Assembly: GCF_000472425.1 (NCBI RefSeq)
Contig: NZ_AXAI01000041.1
Coordinates: 1-37,297, forward strand
DNA length: 37,297 nucleotides
DNA from: Bradyrhizobium sp. Tv2a-2
Lineage (GTDB): Bacteria > Pseudomonadota > Alphaproteobacteria > Rhizobiales > Xanthobacteraceae
Direction of reading: 5' to 3'
The notes below the pieces were generated by a model that did not search any database, had not been told where the DNA came from, and worked only from the letters and a program-made list of their open reading frames with translations. Shown in pieces: positions 16,613 through 24,605 of the stretch; the stretch's first letter is position 1, and each line of letters opens with the position of its first letter. Position numbers and translations under genes: made by a program.

Positions 16613-17428
16613 TCACAGCTTCGCTTTGTTAGTGGGCCAGTTGTGAGTTTCTCTTATTGCGTCCCGACACCAGCGATAGAATGCGTCGTAGAGCAGAATG
16701 CCCGCGCTCAGTTGTTCAAGGTCATCGTCATACATGCGCGATAAGCCGAGCGACGCAGCGAGGAGGCCTGGCGCTTCAGGCGAAAGGTCTAGCCGTTCCG
16801 TATCAGCCGCGCGCACCATGGTTGCCAGTCGTTCCAACGGCGGAGTCGACAGCCCGAACTCCTGCACCATGACATCAAAGGTGCAGAGCTCGCCACGATG
16901 GCTCCAGAACACGTTCTCGATGTCGAACGGTACCGCGCCGAAGCGCTCAGCGACGCTGGGCACCTCGGGCGACGCGACGAACAGGAAGACCGCGGCGGGA
17001 TCTACAAAGCGTCGGATCAGCCAGGGACAAGCAATGCGATCGATCTTGGGCCGCGCGCGTGTCACCCATACGGTGCGACCTCGCCCGTCACGCTTTGGGA
17101 TCTTGTCGGCAGGAATCGTCGGCAGTCTCGCCTTGTTCCAGGCCATCTGCCCGCCTTCGAGAATTTCCGCCGCCACGTTGCTGTGGCGCAGCCACGCTGC
17201 CGTGCCTTCGCTCAGCTTCTGTCCTTCGTTACAGATCACGACAACAGATCGCCCTGAAAGACTAGAGGCCCAATCCTGGATGTCGTAGTGGGAGTGGCGC
17301 ATTGCGCCGGGAATCAACCGCGGGTCTGCGGCGAAATCTTCATCGATGCGGACATCAACTAGCGCCGGCGCGCTCGCCGTACCGATGAGACGAGACAGTT
17401 TTTCTGAAGAGATCGAGGTATAAGACAT
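16613..17428 (-). CDS. chrB: rhodanese-ChrB fusion, chromate resistance protein
   Basis: The 271-residue product joins an N-terminal rhodanese domain (about 5-105; LVDVRIDEDFAADPRLIPGA, active-site Cys66 in VVVICNEGQKLS, EGGQMAW) to a C-terminal ChrB domain (about 118-265; VWVTRARPKIDRIACPWLIR, RFVDPAAVFLFV, CTFDVMVQEFGL). ChrB acts as a chromate-sensing regulator or accessory protein for ChrA in known systems; the classical N-terminal ChrB part is replaced by the rhodanese. The gene is first in a same-strand cluster running to 12558. Because the chrA partner is broken, the protein's present role is unclear. Confidence 0.88.
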   Translation of the reverse strand: MSYTSISSEKLSRLIGTASAPALVDVRIDEDFAADPRLIPGAMRHSHYDIQDWASSLSGRSVVVICNEGQKLSEGTAAWLRHSNVAAEILEGGQMAWNKARLPTIPADKIPKRDGRGRTVWVTRARPKIDRIACPWLIRRFVDPAAVFLFVASPEVPSVAERFGAVPFDIENVFWSHRGELCTFDVMVQEFGLSTPPLERLATMVRAADTERLDLSPEAPGLLAASLGLSRMYDDDLEQLSAGILLYDAFYRWCRDAIRETHNWPTNKAKL

Positions 17429-17745
17429 GCTGCGCCCTTAGTGAACAGGACGCGATACTCCGGCATGTCGCCTCGCGGGGAGATCGCACATCCCCGGACT
17501 TCGAATAAAGACCCTGTGGCCAGGGCTGTCAACCTGACTTTGCCCGTCACGTTTCAAGGAATCCCGGAACTGGCGTCACGAAGAGTTCACCATGGCAAAT
17601 AGGAACCGGTTGCTCAGAGCCCCTACGCCACGGTCTTGAAACGTCCAAACGATTTCACGTAGAGTCGTCGCACGGGGACGAGGCAGACTCCTCGCGAGAC
17701 TCCGGTCCAAGCTCTGCGCAGCACGCAACATCGTGGAGCTTGCGC
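17429..17745. promoter_or_regulatory. divergent intergenic region between chrB-like and ATP-grasp genes
   Basis: This 317-base gap separates two divergent transcription units and must hold promoters for both. I could not pick convincing -35/-10 pairs or a regulator box. A GACCCTGTGGCCAGGGCTGTC stretch near 17506 is imperfectly palindromic (CCCT/AGGG). Confidence 0.4.
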
Positions 17746-18780
17746 ATGGACACCGAACGACAGCCACATCTCCGGCATTCCGTAGCTATCCTCTCGCGAG
17801 GCGACGCAGCCGCTCGGCGGGACGCGACCCCGCAGAACAGCCGCTTCGAGCACCTTTTCGAAGCGCTCGCCGACGTGGGGATCACGGCCCGCCCGGCGAT
17901 CTACGATGAGAGCTTCGCCGAGGAGGTCCGCGAACAGTTGCTCGCGGCGGACGGCGTGCTCGTCTGGGTTAACCCAATTCAAGACGGTCGAAACCGCGCC
18001 GGTCTGGACGCCCTGCTGCGGGACGTCGCCGCACGGGGCGTGTGGGTCAGCGCTCATCCGGACGTCATCCTCAAGATGGGCACCAAGGAGGTTCTCTATC
18101 GTACCCGCTCGATGGGATGGGGAAGCGACACGGCGCTATATCAAAGCGCCGACGCGATGCGCGCCGAACTGCCGACACGGCTCGCCACCGGACCGCGCGT
18201 GATCAAGCGTAATCGGGGCAACGGCGGACAAGGCGTCTGGAAAGTAGAGAGGCTACCGACTTCCCCCATGGTAAGGGTGCTGGACGCGACCAAGGACGCG
18301 TCCGAGGAACTGACGCTGGATAATTTCCTCCGTCGCTGCGCGGAGTATTTCGAAAGCGGCAGCGTGATCGATCAACCATTCCAGCCGCGCTTGAGCAAAG
18401 GAGTGGTGCGCTGCTACATGGCAGGCGATCGTTGCGCGGGCTTCGGCCATCACAAGATCAAAGCCCTGGTCGACTCGCCGGCCGCGCGTTCTGAGGCCGG
18501 ACCACGGCTCTACTCGTCCAACGAAAACCCGCGCTTCCAGCGACTACGTCAGTTGATGGAAGACGAGTGGACACCACAGCTAACGTCGTTGCTGGAAATC
18601 GCGAAACATGACCTGCCGATGATTTGGGACGCCGACTTCATGCTTGGTCCCATCACGAACGATGGGAACGACAGTTACGTGCTCGGCGAGATCAATGTCA
18701 GCTCCGTGTTTCCTTACCCGGATGAGGCGCCGGCGGAGATCGCCCGGCGGGTTGTCGATCGTCTGCAGTGTAAGCTTTGA
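17746..18780 (+). CDS. ATP-grasp enzyme, Cj0069 family
   Basis: The 344-residue cytosolic product has the features of an ATP-grasp ligase: a Rossmann-like N-terminus (residues 10-110, VLVWVNPIQDGRNRAGLDAL), the flexible glycine loop RVIKRNRGNGGQGVWKV near 155-170, and the metal-binding C-terminal segment DADFMLGP and VLGEINVSSVFPYP with its acid-Glu-x-Asn pattern. These enzymes join a carboxylate to an amine or thiol using ATP; the substrate is unknown for the Cj0069 family. The ATG at 17746 has GGAG seven bases upstream and is preferred to the TTG at 17740. The FetA-like gene starts four bases after this stop, so the product is probably linked to that transporter. Confidence 0.82.
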   Translation: MDTERQPHLRHSVAILSRGDAAARRDATPQNSRFEHLFEALADVGITARPAIYDESFAEEVREQLLAADGVLVWVNPIQDGRNRAGLDALLRDVAARGVWVSAHPDVILKMGTKEVLYRTRSMGWGSDTALYQSADAMRAELPTRLATGPRVIKRNRGNGGQGVWKVERLPTSPMVRVLDATKDASEELTLDNFLRRCAEYFESGSVIDQPFQPRLSKGVVRCYMAGDRCAGFGHHKIKALVDSPAARSEAGPRLYSSNENPRFQRLRQLMEDEWTPQLTSLLEIAKHDLPMIWDADFMLGPITNDGNDSYVLGEINVSSVFPYPDEAPAEIARRVVDRLQCKL

Positions 18781-18784
18781 CACC

Positions 18785-19381
18785 ATGCTGACGGTCAGCG
18801 GGCTCAAGCGATTGCACATCTTCGCTTCATTCGACCTGCAGGACGGGGAATGCGTCGCCTTGCAAGGGCCCTCTGGGGTCGGGAAGACGCTACTGCTTCG
18901 TTCCATCGCAGATCTCGATCCGAACGACGGAACGGTCAAACTGGACGGAGCGCTCAGGGAGACGATGCCCGCCCCCGTTTGGAGAAAGCGAGTGACTTAC
19001 CTCGCTGCCGAGCCTGGCTGGTGGTCGGACACCGTGCAAGAGCACTTCAGCGGCTGGGATGACGCGTTACCGTTGGTGGCACGATTGGGCCTGCCCCTCA
19101 CCTGCGGACCCTGGCCGGTCCAAAGACTTTCGACGGGGGAGAGACAACGATTGGGGCTTGTGCGGGCGCTCATGTTGCAATCGCGGGTGCTCTTGCTGGA
19201 CGAGCCAACCTCCGCACTCGACTCGGCATCCGCTGCGGTCGTGGAATCCTTGATCGCCGAACGCATCTTAAACGGAACGAGCGTCCTTTGGAGCACTCAC
19301 GATAATGCCCAGGCGAGCCGCGTCGGGTCGAGAGTTTTTGTGATGAGAACCGACGGCGAGATCGAGGAAAATCGACCGTGA
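18785..19381 (+). CDS. fetA: ABC transporter ATP-binding protein, FetA/YbbL-like
   Basis: The 198-residue ATPase has Walker A GPSGVGKT (residues 28-35), the signature LSTGERQRLGLVRA, Walker B VLLLDEPTSALD and the switch histidine in STHD. The usual Q-loop glutamine is not in place: the region reads VTYLAAEPGWWSDTVQEHF. Length is short, typical of FetA (YbbL), which with FetB exports or handles iron in E. coli. The ATG at 18785 lies four bases after the ATP-grasp gene; the open frame extends upstream inside that gene but has no sense there. The stop overlaps the FetB start as GTGA. Confidence 0.85.
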   Translation: MLTVSGLKRLHIFASFDLQDGECVALQGPSGVGKTLLLRSIADLDPNDGTVKLDGALRETMPAPVWRKRVTYLAAEPGWWSDTVQEHFSGWDDALPLVARLGLPLTCGPWPVQRLSTGERQRLGLVRALMLQSRVLLLDEPTSALDSASAAVVESLIAERILNGTSVLWSTHDNAQASRVGSRVFVMRTDGEIEENRP

Positions 19382-20184
19382 CCTACATCCAACTGACGTA
19401 CGGGGATCTAATCCTGCCCGCGCTCCTGGTCGTCATGGACGGCGCTCTCTCGCTTGTTCTCCGCCTCAAGCTTGAAAGACAACTGGCCATCGCGACCGTG
19501 CGAATGGTGCTTCAGCTCGTGCTGGTTGGCTACGTACTGACGTTCCTGTTTGCCGCGGTCTCGCCACTCTGGACCGCCCTCGCGGCCTTGATCATGGTTC
19601 TCTTCGCCTCACGCGAAATCGTAGCGCGGCAGAAGCGGCGGCTGCTTGGGCTCTGGAAGTACGGCCTGGGCGCTGGATGCACGTTGCTGGCCGCGGGCAC
19701 TGTCACGATCTTCTCGCTTGCGACGGAGTTGCACCCGCAGCCCTGGTATCATCCGCGTTATTCGCTGCCCCTATTGGGCATGATCCTCGGCAACACCATG
19801 ACGGGCATAGGCTTAGGCCTCGACGTGTTGACGAACGGCCTTGTGCGTGAACGCGCCGCGGTAGAAGCCTGCCTTGCACTCGGCGGGACCCGGTACCAGG
19901 CTGTCCTTCCGGTTCTACGAGATGCACTGCGGAGCGGGTTTATGCCAATCATCAATAGCATGGCAGCGATCGGTCTGGTTTCCTTACCGGGAATGATGAC
20001 CGGTCAAATCCTTGCCGGCATCGAACCGATAGACGCCGTGAAATACCAGCTCTTGATCATGTTCCTGATTGCTGGCGGGACAGGATTGGGAACACTGGCC
20101 GCAGTGATCGGTGGCGCACGCCTGCTCACCGACAACAGGCATCGATTGCGACTCGACCGGATTGCCCCTGAAGGGGCTGCATGA
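19378..20184 (+). CDS. fetB: ABC transporter permease, FetB/YbbM-like
   Basis: The 268-residue membrane protein has about seven hydrophobic segments and FetB-family motifs: LALERQL-like LKLERQLAIATVRMVLQLVL near residue 30, then LGMILGNTMTGIGLGLDVL, EACLALGGTRYQAVLPVLRDALR, and SLPGMMTGQILAGIEPIDAVKYQ (shown in part). It should form a homodimer or pair with the FetA-like ATPase. The GTG start at 19378 overlaps the upstream stop by four bases, so translation is likely coupled. The family is tied to iron homeostasis in E. coli; the substrate here may instead be made by the ATP-grasp enzyme. Confidence 0.88.
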   Translation: MTYIQLTYGDLILPALLVVMDGALSLVLRLKLERQLAIATVRMVLQLVLVGYVLTFLFAAVSPLWTALAALIMVLFASREIVARQKRRLLGLWKYGLGAGCTLLAAGTVTIFSLATELHPQPWYHPRYSLPLLGMILGNTMTGIGLGLDVLTNGLVRERAAVEACLALGGTRYQAVLPVLRDALRSGFMPIINSMAAIGLVSLPGMMTGQILAGIEPIDAVKYQLLIMFLIAGGTGLGTLAAVIGGARLLTDNRHRLRLDRIAPEGAA

Positions 20185-20526
20185 CGCTGAACAGCGTACG
20201 AGAATTTTTGCGGCTGTGTCGTATGGGGCAATCAATGTTCCATCGGATAAGATGCGGAACTGGTGCAACAGCCACCCGACTAGGTCGGTTTTTGAAGGTG
20301 CCATGGCCTTCCGGAAAGAAATGCTGAATTGATCTTTCGGCCAAAGGAAGAGACGCGGCTCGTCAGTCGTGGGGAAGCCGAGCCGCGCCAGGCCGACGGT
20401 ATTGGCTGGAGGCCGGTCCACCGTCGTCCCGCGATTCAATCATGGGGCAGACGCGCAGTTCCTACGGCTGATTGGCCAACGGTAAGCAGGGACTGACTGC
20501 CGGCGCGCGGCCGGCCCTCTCCTCGA
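20185..20526. other. intergenic stretch with a 9-bp hairpin
   Basis: No gene is convincing in this 342-base convergent gap. A perfect inverted repeat, CGCGGCTCG at 20354-20362 and CGAGCCGCG at 20379-20387, could form a 9-bp stem with a 16-base loop; there is no T-run, so it is not a typical intrinsic terminator. Confidence 0.4.
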
Positions 20527-20889
20527 TCAAGCAAACAGCGACCAGGAAAACCCGCCCTGCGGCAGAGGCAGATATTTCAGCCGGACAGCGCTCGTCGTTG
20601 TAAAGGACGCGCGGCCATCGAAGAAGGCCCCGAGCTCGAAGAAGACCGTGATCTCCCCACCGACGGGGTGAAGCTCGACCTCCGCTCCGATATTAGGTGC
20701 CATCGTAAGCACGACGCAGCGGTTGTTGTTGTCGACCCGCGACACGACGAACGTCGTGGTCTTGAATGAGGAGCTGAGCAAGCTGATCTGGGCCGCGCCC
20801 GCAATATCGGTCCCGGCTGCATTGGCAAGGATGATCACCTCGTCATCCGGGAAGGTGTAGACGTGCGTGTGGAAATAGGTCTTCCGCAT
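20527..20889 (-). CDS. hypothetical beta-rich protein
   Basis: The 120-residue product has no signal peptide or membrane segment. It is rich in alternating strands (TYFHTHVYTFPDDEVIILAN, TTTFVVSRVDNNNRCVVLTM, EITVFFELGAFFDGRASF) and ends in SWSLFA. I do not recognise the family. The ATG at 20889 has GGAG close upstream (spacing five); the frame extends to a TTG at 20901. It stands alone, followed on the same strand by nothing obvious and preceded by the terminator at 20982. Confidence 0.6.
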   Translation of the reverse strand: MRKTYFHTHVYTFPDDEVIILANAAGTDIAGAAQISLLSSSFKTTTFVVSRVDNNNRCVVLTMAPNIGAEVELHPVGGEITVFFELGAFFDGRASFTTTSAVRLKYLPLPQGGFSWSLFA

Positions 20890-20981
20890 CGGAGACTCCA
20901 AATCGCGAGCGAGCAGCCGATCATAGGTCGGTTATTGGCCAAGGCTAAGTAAGAGCTGATCGTATGTAGGCCAAGGACAGA

Positions 20982-21008
20982 GAAAAGGCCCGGTTGGGTC
21001 CGGGCCTC
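20982..21008 (-). terminator. rho-independent terminator
   Basis: On the minus strand AGGCCCGG pairs perfectly with CCGGGCCT around a six-base loop (20986-21007 on the plus strand), and the stem is followed by TTTTCTCT. It lies 18 bases past the stop of the small secreted protein gene at 21025 and should end its transcript. Confidence 0.8.
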
Positions 21009-21024
21009 TCGTCTCAGGCGGTCG

Positions 21025-21333
21025 TCAGTGCGGCTTATTAGTCTGGCTAGCCGAGCCGGTGGTCTGCTCCGGTTGACCCGGAGGGTGCGCTGAAGCGCCC
21101 GGTTTGTCTTGATCGGCCACGTATCCGGACTCTCCGGAGTTGCGAGTCTTGATGCCCTTGTCCGCATCCCGCTGCATCTGCCCATTCGGTTCGTTCGCCT
21201 TGAGCGTTGCGTCTACGTCGCTGTGCATCTGAGTCTTGGTTTGCTCACTAGGTGCAGCCTCCTGCTGCGCCGTTGCTTGCATCGCAACGGTGCTGCCGAC
21301 CAGCAAAGCAATTGCAAAGATTGGTATTCGCAT
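21025..21333 (-). CDS. small secreted hydrophilic protein, hypothetical
   Basis: The 102-residue product has a signal peptide (MRIPIFAIALLVGSTVAMQA, cleavage near TAQ) and a hydrophilic, Gln/Asp/Pro-rich mature part (MQRDADKGIKTRNSGESGYV and PGASAHPPGQPEQTTGS) that is probably disordered. It should be periplasmic. The ATG at 21333 has a strong GGAGGAAG site upstream, so the longer frame from 21402 is not used. It is a single-gene unit with its own terminator. The function is unknown. Confidence 0.68.
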   Translation of the reverse strand: MRIPIFAIALLVGSTVAMQATAQQEAAPSEQTKTQMHSDVDATLKANEPNGQMQRDADKGIKTRNSGESGYVADQDKPGASAHPPGQPEQTTGSASQTNKPH

Positions 21334-21548
21334 AGGCTTCCTCCAGAGTGTTGCTCCGGAGCCTAACGCGTCACATCCGCGACATTTCCCGGCTCTCGAC
21401 AATTTAGAATGTCAGTACAGTCGTCCTTATGATGTGCGGTTCCACGAGCCGGCACACCAGCGTCGCGCGTTGCCTAAGCGCCGCCACGCCCTCCTAAGAG
21501 ATCAGACCCGATCCGGCAACCTACCGGCGCTCCTAACCGGGAGCAGGA

Positions 21549-21725
21549 TTACCTCGTCGGATCGCCGCGGAAATCGTCGAGCCGCACCACATCGGCGGAC
21601 CCGTGTCGCCTCACCCAGGCGATGACCTCCTGGTCGGCATTCGGCCTCTGAAGCATCTTGAGCAACACTGATCGCGCCGCCATCAGTCGGCGCAGCTTTT
21701 CGACCGTGAACCCAAGAACTTTCAT
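21549..21725 (-). CDS. 58-residue helical protein, hypothetical
   Basis: An ATG at 21725 opens a 58-codon frame: MKVLGFTVEKLRRLMAARSV, then LLKMLQRPNADQEVIAWVRR and ending HGSADVVRLDDFRGDPTR. It has a balanced, amphipathic helical composition, unlike the Arg/Gly/Ser-rich 80-codon frame that overlaps it in another phase. GGGTGGGTG upstream may serve as a weak ribosome-binding site. I do not recognise a family; it could be a small regulatory protein. Confidence 0.5.
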   Translation of the reverse strand: MKVLGFTVEKLRRLMAARSVLLKMLQRPNADQEVIAWVRRHGSADVVRLDDFRGDPTR

Positions 21726-21982
21726 AACGCACCCACCCGATCACCCGCTGATTCGGTGCACGCTCCTAATGGTTCTAGTTTGTCAAATCACACCTTCTAG
21801 CGACAGTCGCCGCATAGCAATCACGGGCGTGTGTGACGTCCGCTGTGCCTTCAACGGCGGTGCAAAAGCTGACATCGCCGGAGGTCCGAGTTGGGCCAGT
21901 GGGAGACATTGACCGAGGGCGAGTGAGCCTTGTGAACCGCCACAGGAAAATCGCGTCACCGGCCTTGAGGTCGATGCGGCAA

Positions 21983-22189
21983 CTACTCGGGATAGATCGG
22001 AACGTCCTCCGGCCCCGGCTTGTTGAAAAGGATGAATACCAAGGGATTGCCCGGCTCGGACATTGCATCGCTGCGCTGGCCCGTTATCGCTCCGGCCACG
22101 TCGCTTGTGTACTCCGCAACGACCTCGCCGAAGCTATTGCGCTGGATGGCAACCTTTTGTCCGGCTCTGACCTTGTCGTTGAGAACGTT
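21983..22189 (-). pseudogene. C-terminal remnant of an AstE/AspA (desuccinylase/aspartoacylase) gene
   Basis: A frame with no start codon, open from 22189 to a TAG at 21983, reads NVLNDKVRAGQKVAIQRNSF, then GEVVAEYTSDVAGAITGQRS, DAMSEPGNPLVFILF and NKPGPEDVPIYPE. This matches the C-terminal end of zinc-dependent succinylglutamate desuccinylase/aspartoacylase proteins, where a small beta domain ends in EPGxPLxFIL. An in-frame stop lies just upstream and the catalytic zinc domain (about 250 residues) is absent. It sits 49 bases past the LivF stop on the same strand, so a deacylase gene probably once ended the importer operon. Confidence 0.65.
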
Positions 22190-22237
22190 TCAGGGCGTTA
22201 CTTGAAAATTGAATTGATTTCTGGCCGTTACGAGCAC

Positions 22238-22873
22238 TCAATGTACTGATCCGCGCTCAATGCGGAAGGTTCTAGATAGCAGGTCGATTACGTGAACCTC
22301 ATTAGACTCTGCGAGAAGGACGGAAATGCCCTCGGTCCTGAGATTCGCCAGCACCTCACCGAGCCGCCGCGCCAGGGCGGGAGCCAGTCCCTCGAATGGC
22401 TCATCGAGTAACAGGAGGCGGGTTCCGGCCATTAGTGCTCGCGCCAACGCGACCATCTTCTGCTGACCGCCTGATAGTTCGAGCGAAGGCCGTGCGCGGA
22501 ACTGCGCGACCTCCGGCATCAGCCCGAAAATCCAGTTGAGGCGCTGATCGGCCCCCCTCATCTTCAGTGATAAGGCAGGCAAGAGGACATTCTCCTCCAC
22601 GGTGAAATCGGGGACCAGTCGCCGATCTTCCGGCATGTAGCCAATGCCATGAGCGACGCGCAAATGAGAGGGCAAAGTCAGTAGGTTGGTCCGACCGATC
22701 TCGACTGTTCCGGTGGCAGGAATGGCGCCCATGATACCGCGTAACAAAGTGGTTTTGCCGGAACCGTTGCGACCGATCAGCCCGCACATTTCACCCTGTT
22801 CGATCGCGAATGAGGCACCGCGGACGATGGGGATCGGTCCGATCGATACACTGAGGTTGGCTATTCTAAACAT
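22238..22873 (-). CDS. livF: branched-chain-type ABC importer ATPase, LivF
   Basis: The 211-residue ATPase has Walker A GRNGSGKT near residue 39, signature LSGGQQKMVALARAL, Walker B LLLLDEPFEGLAP and the LivF-type ending VLLAESNEVHVIDLLSRTFR. Normal LivF proteins have about 235 residues, so the C-terminus is a little short. It partners with LivG to power the importer. The ATG at 22873 is preferred; a GTG at 22885 would lengthen it by four residues. Both overlap or abut the livG stop at 22866, indicating tight coupling. It is the last intact gene of the operon. Confidence 0.9.
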   Translation of the reverse strand: MFRIANLSVSIGPIPIVRGASFAIEQGEMCGLIGRNGSGKTTLLRGIMGAIPATGTVEIGRTNLLTLPSHLRVAHGIGYMPEDRRLVPDFTVEENVLLPALSLKMRGADQRLNWIFGLMPEVAQFRARPSLELSGGQQKMVALARALMAGTRLLLLDEPFEGLAPALARRLGEVLANLRTEGISVLLAESNEVHVIDLLSRTFRIERGSVH

Positions 22874-23657
22874 GGGCGGCGGCACCTACGGCGCACCTCA
22901 CCTTAGGGCCGCTGATCAATGTCTGAACGCGGGGATCGGCTAGAGTTGCAGCCGGTGTGCCATCGGCTATGACAGTCCCGTCATAAAATGCGAGGACCCG
23001 CTCGGCAAAGCCCTCGATGATGTCCATATCGTGCTCCACGAATAGCACGGTACACTTACGACTGTTAAGTGCCGACATGATGACCTGCATTAAGCTAAAT
23101 TTCTCCTCAATGGAAATACCACTGGTCGGTTCGTCAAGCAGCAGTAAGCGCGGGGAGCCCGCGAGCGCCATTCCGATGTCCAGCAACTTGCGGATGCCCT
23201 GCGGCAATGTGGCCGCCAACCGGTCCCGATAAGGCGCAATCTGGAACAATTCGAGCAATGTTTCGGCCTCTACGACGGACTCCCGCGAGCGTAGAGGCGT
23301 GCATACGTGTCCTATGAACGTATGCGGAGCGCGCCCGATCGCGGCTGCGGTGCACATATTCTCGAACACCGTCAGGGAGGGAAATATTTGCGCCACTTGA
23401 AACGACCGCGAGATACCCATTCCTTTGATCTGCCGACAAGGTAGACCGGTAATGTCGCGTCCTTCGAAATGAATTGTTCCGTTGGTCGGCCGTAGATGGC
23501 CAGTGATCATGTTTATGAAGGTTGTCTTGCCGGCGCCATTGGCGCCAATCACACCGACGGTCTGCTGCACCGGTATACTGACGGTGATGTCGCGCGCGGC
23601 GAATAGCAAACCGAAACGCTTACCTAAATTGCGGACTGAGAGAATGGGTGAATTCAT
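22866..23657 (-). CDS. livG: branched-chain-type ABC importer ATPase, LivG
   Basis: The 263-residue ATPase has Walker A GANGAGKT near residue 40, the LivG marker MITGHLRPTNGTIHFEGRDI, FQVAQIFPSLTVFENM, Walker B LLLLDEPTSGIS and the switch region VLFVEHDMDIIEGFAERVL. The expected ABC signature (normally LSYGxQR) appears as LPQGIRKLLDIGMAL, which is degenerate but common in LivG proteins. The ATG at 23657 overlaps the livM stop by four bases (ATGA), which decides the start; the frame upstream runs inside livM in the wrong phase. Confidence 0.9.
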   Translation of the reverse strand: MNSPILSVRNLGKRFGLLFAARDITVSIPVQQTVGVIGANGAGKTTFINMITGHLRPTNGTIHFEGRDITGLPCRQIKGMGISRSFQVAQIFPSLTVFENMCTAAAIGRAPHTFIGHVCTPLRSRESVVEAETLLELFQIAPYRDRLAATLPQGIRKLLDIGMALAGSPRLLLLDEPTSGISIEEKFSLMQVIMSALNSRKCTVLFVEHDMDIIEGFAERVLAFYDGTVIADGTPAATLADPRVQTLISGPKVRCAVGAAAHV

Positions 23658-24604
23658 GGCGCCTTCGCCTTGCGGCCCCAGTGCAATCGCTGGATCAATG
23701 AGCCAAGTCCCTGTGGTAGGAAGAGGATAGTCAGCAGGAGCACGGAGCCGAGCAGCATCTGCCAAAGCTGCGGAAGCATGGTGAACGCGAATGACCGCAC
23801 CGACTCGAATGCCAGCGAGCCGATGAACGCCGCGCCGACCGATCCCGCACCCGCAAGGATGGTGATAAACACGAATTCGCCGGAGGTTGTCCAATAGGAC
23901 ATGTTTGGATCGACATGGCCGATCGCGAGCGCGACAAGCGCGCCACCCGTGCCGGCCAACAGACCGCTTATCACAAGCTTGGTATGGATCAGCCGCGATA
24001 CCGACATGCCCATAAATTCGACCCGTAGTTCATTGTCCCGCACCGGGATCGCCAACGCACCGGCAAGCGAGCGGAAATATGCACTAATCAGGAGAGCCGC
24101 TGTCGCGCAGACAACGAGGACCAAGAAGTAGAGCGCCACCAGGAGCTCTTCCTGATGCGGCGCGTAACCTAAGAAGGTCGGTGCAGTTACGTTCAATCCA
24201 TCAGTCGAGCCGAGCGATTCAGTTTTGACAAGGAGGCCGTACAGAATCATGGACAGCGCTAGGCTCAGCATTGCGAAGAAGATTTCTCGGTAGCGCGCCA
24301 GCAGAAAACCGACCACGAAAGCTACACCGGCGGCTGACAGGCCACCGAGCAACACCAATAGGAGGGCATCTGTCACACCGCCCCATCGCCCGATCAGCGC
24401 CACCGCATAGCCACCCATGCAGTAATACAGCGCTTGTCCAAACGAGACGAGGCCGGCCCGCCACATAACAATAAGGCCCAATACTACCAGACCATTTGCG
24501 AAGGCGATGGTGGCGAGCGATATCATCCAGTCGGGCAGTACGAATCCTGCGATCACCGCCGCTAGAAAGGCCGAACCCGCTGCAATCCGATCACTCCATA
24601 CCAT
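23654..24604 (-). CDS. livM: branched-chain-type ABC importer permease, LivM
   Basis: The 316-residue inner-membrane protein has about nine hydrophobic segments and LivM-type motifs: FANGLVVLGLIVMWRAGLVS followed by FGQALYYCMGGYAVALI, ARYREIFFAMLSLALSMILY, the ATPase-contact loop ALAIPVRDNELRVEFMGMSV and GAGSVGAAFIGSLAFESVRS. It forms the channel with LivH. The ATG at 24604 lies one base before the livH stop region and is preferred to the longer frame from 24679, which overlaps livH. Confidence 0.9.
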   Translation of the reverse strand: MVWSDRIAAGSAFLAAVIAGFVLPDWMISLATIAFANGLVVLGLIVMWRAGLVSFGQALYYCMGGYAVALIGRWGGVTDALLLVLLGGLSAAGVAFVVGFLLARYREIFFAMLSLALSMILYGLLVKTESLGSTDGLNVTAPTFLGYAPHQEELLVALYFLVLVVCATAALLISAYFRSLAGALAIPVRDNELRVEFMGMSVSRLIHTKLVISGLLAGTGGALVALAIGHVDPNMSYWTTSGEFVFITILAGAGSVGAAFIGSLAFESVRSFAFTMLPQLWQMLLGSVLLLTILFLPQGLGSLIQRLHWGRKAKAP

Positions 24605-24605
24605 A

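Noticed and set aside
20354..20387. 9-bp hairpin after fetB as a transcription terminator
   Set aside because: The loop is 16 bases, there is no T-run on either side and it lies about 170 bases past the stop; kept only as a structural note.
19984..20439. 151-codon minus-strand frame overlapping the end of fetB
   Set aside because: It is mostly antisense to the permease and has no ribosome-binding site or domain.
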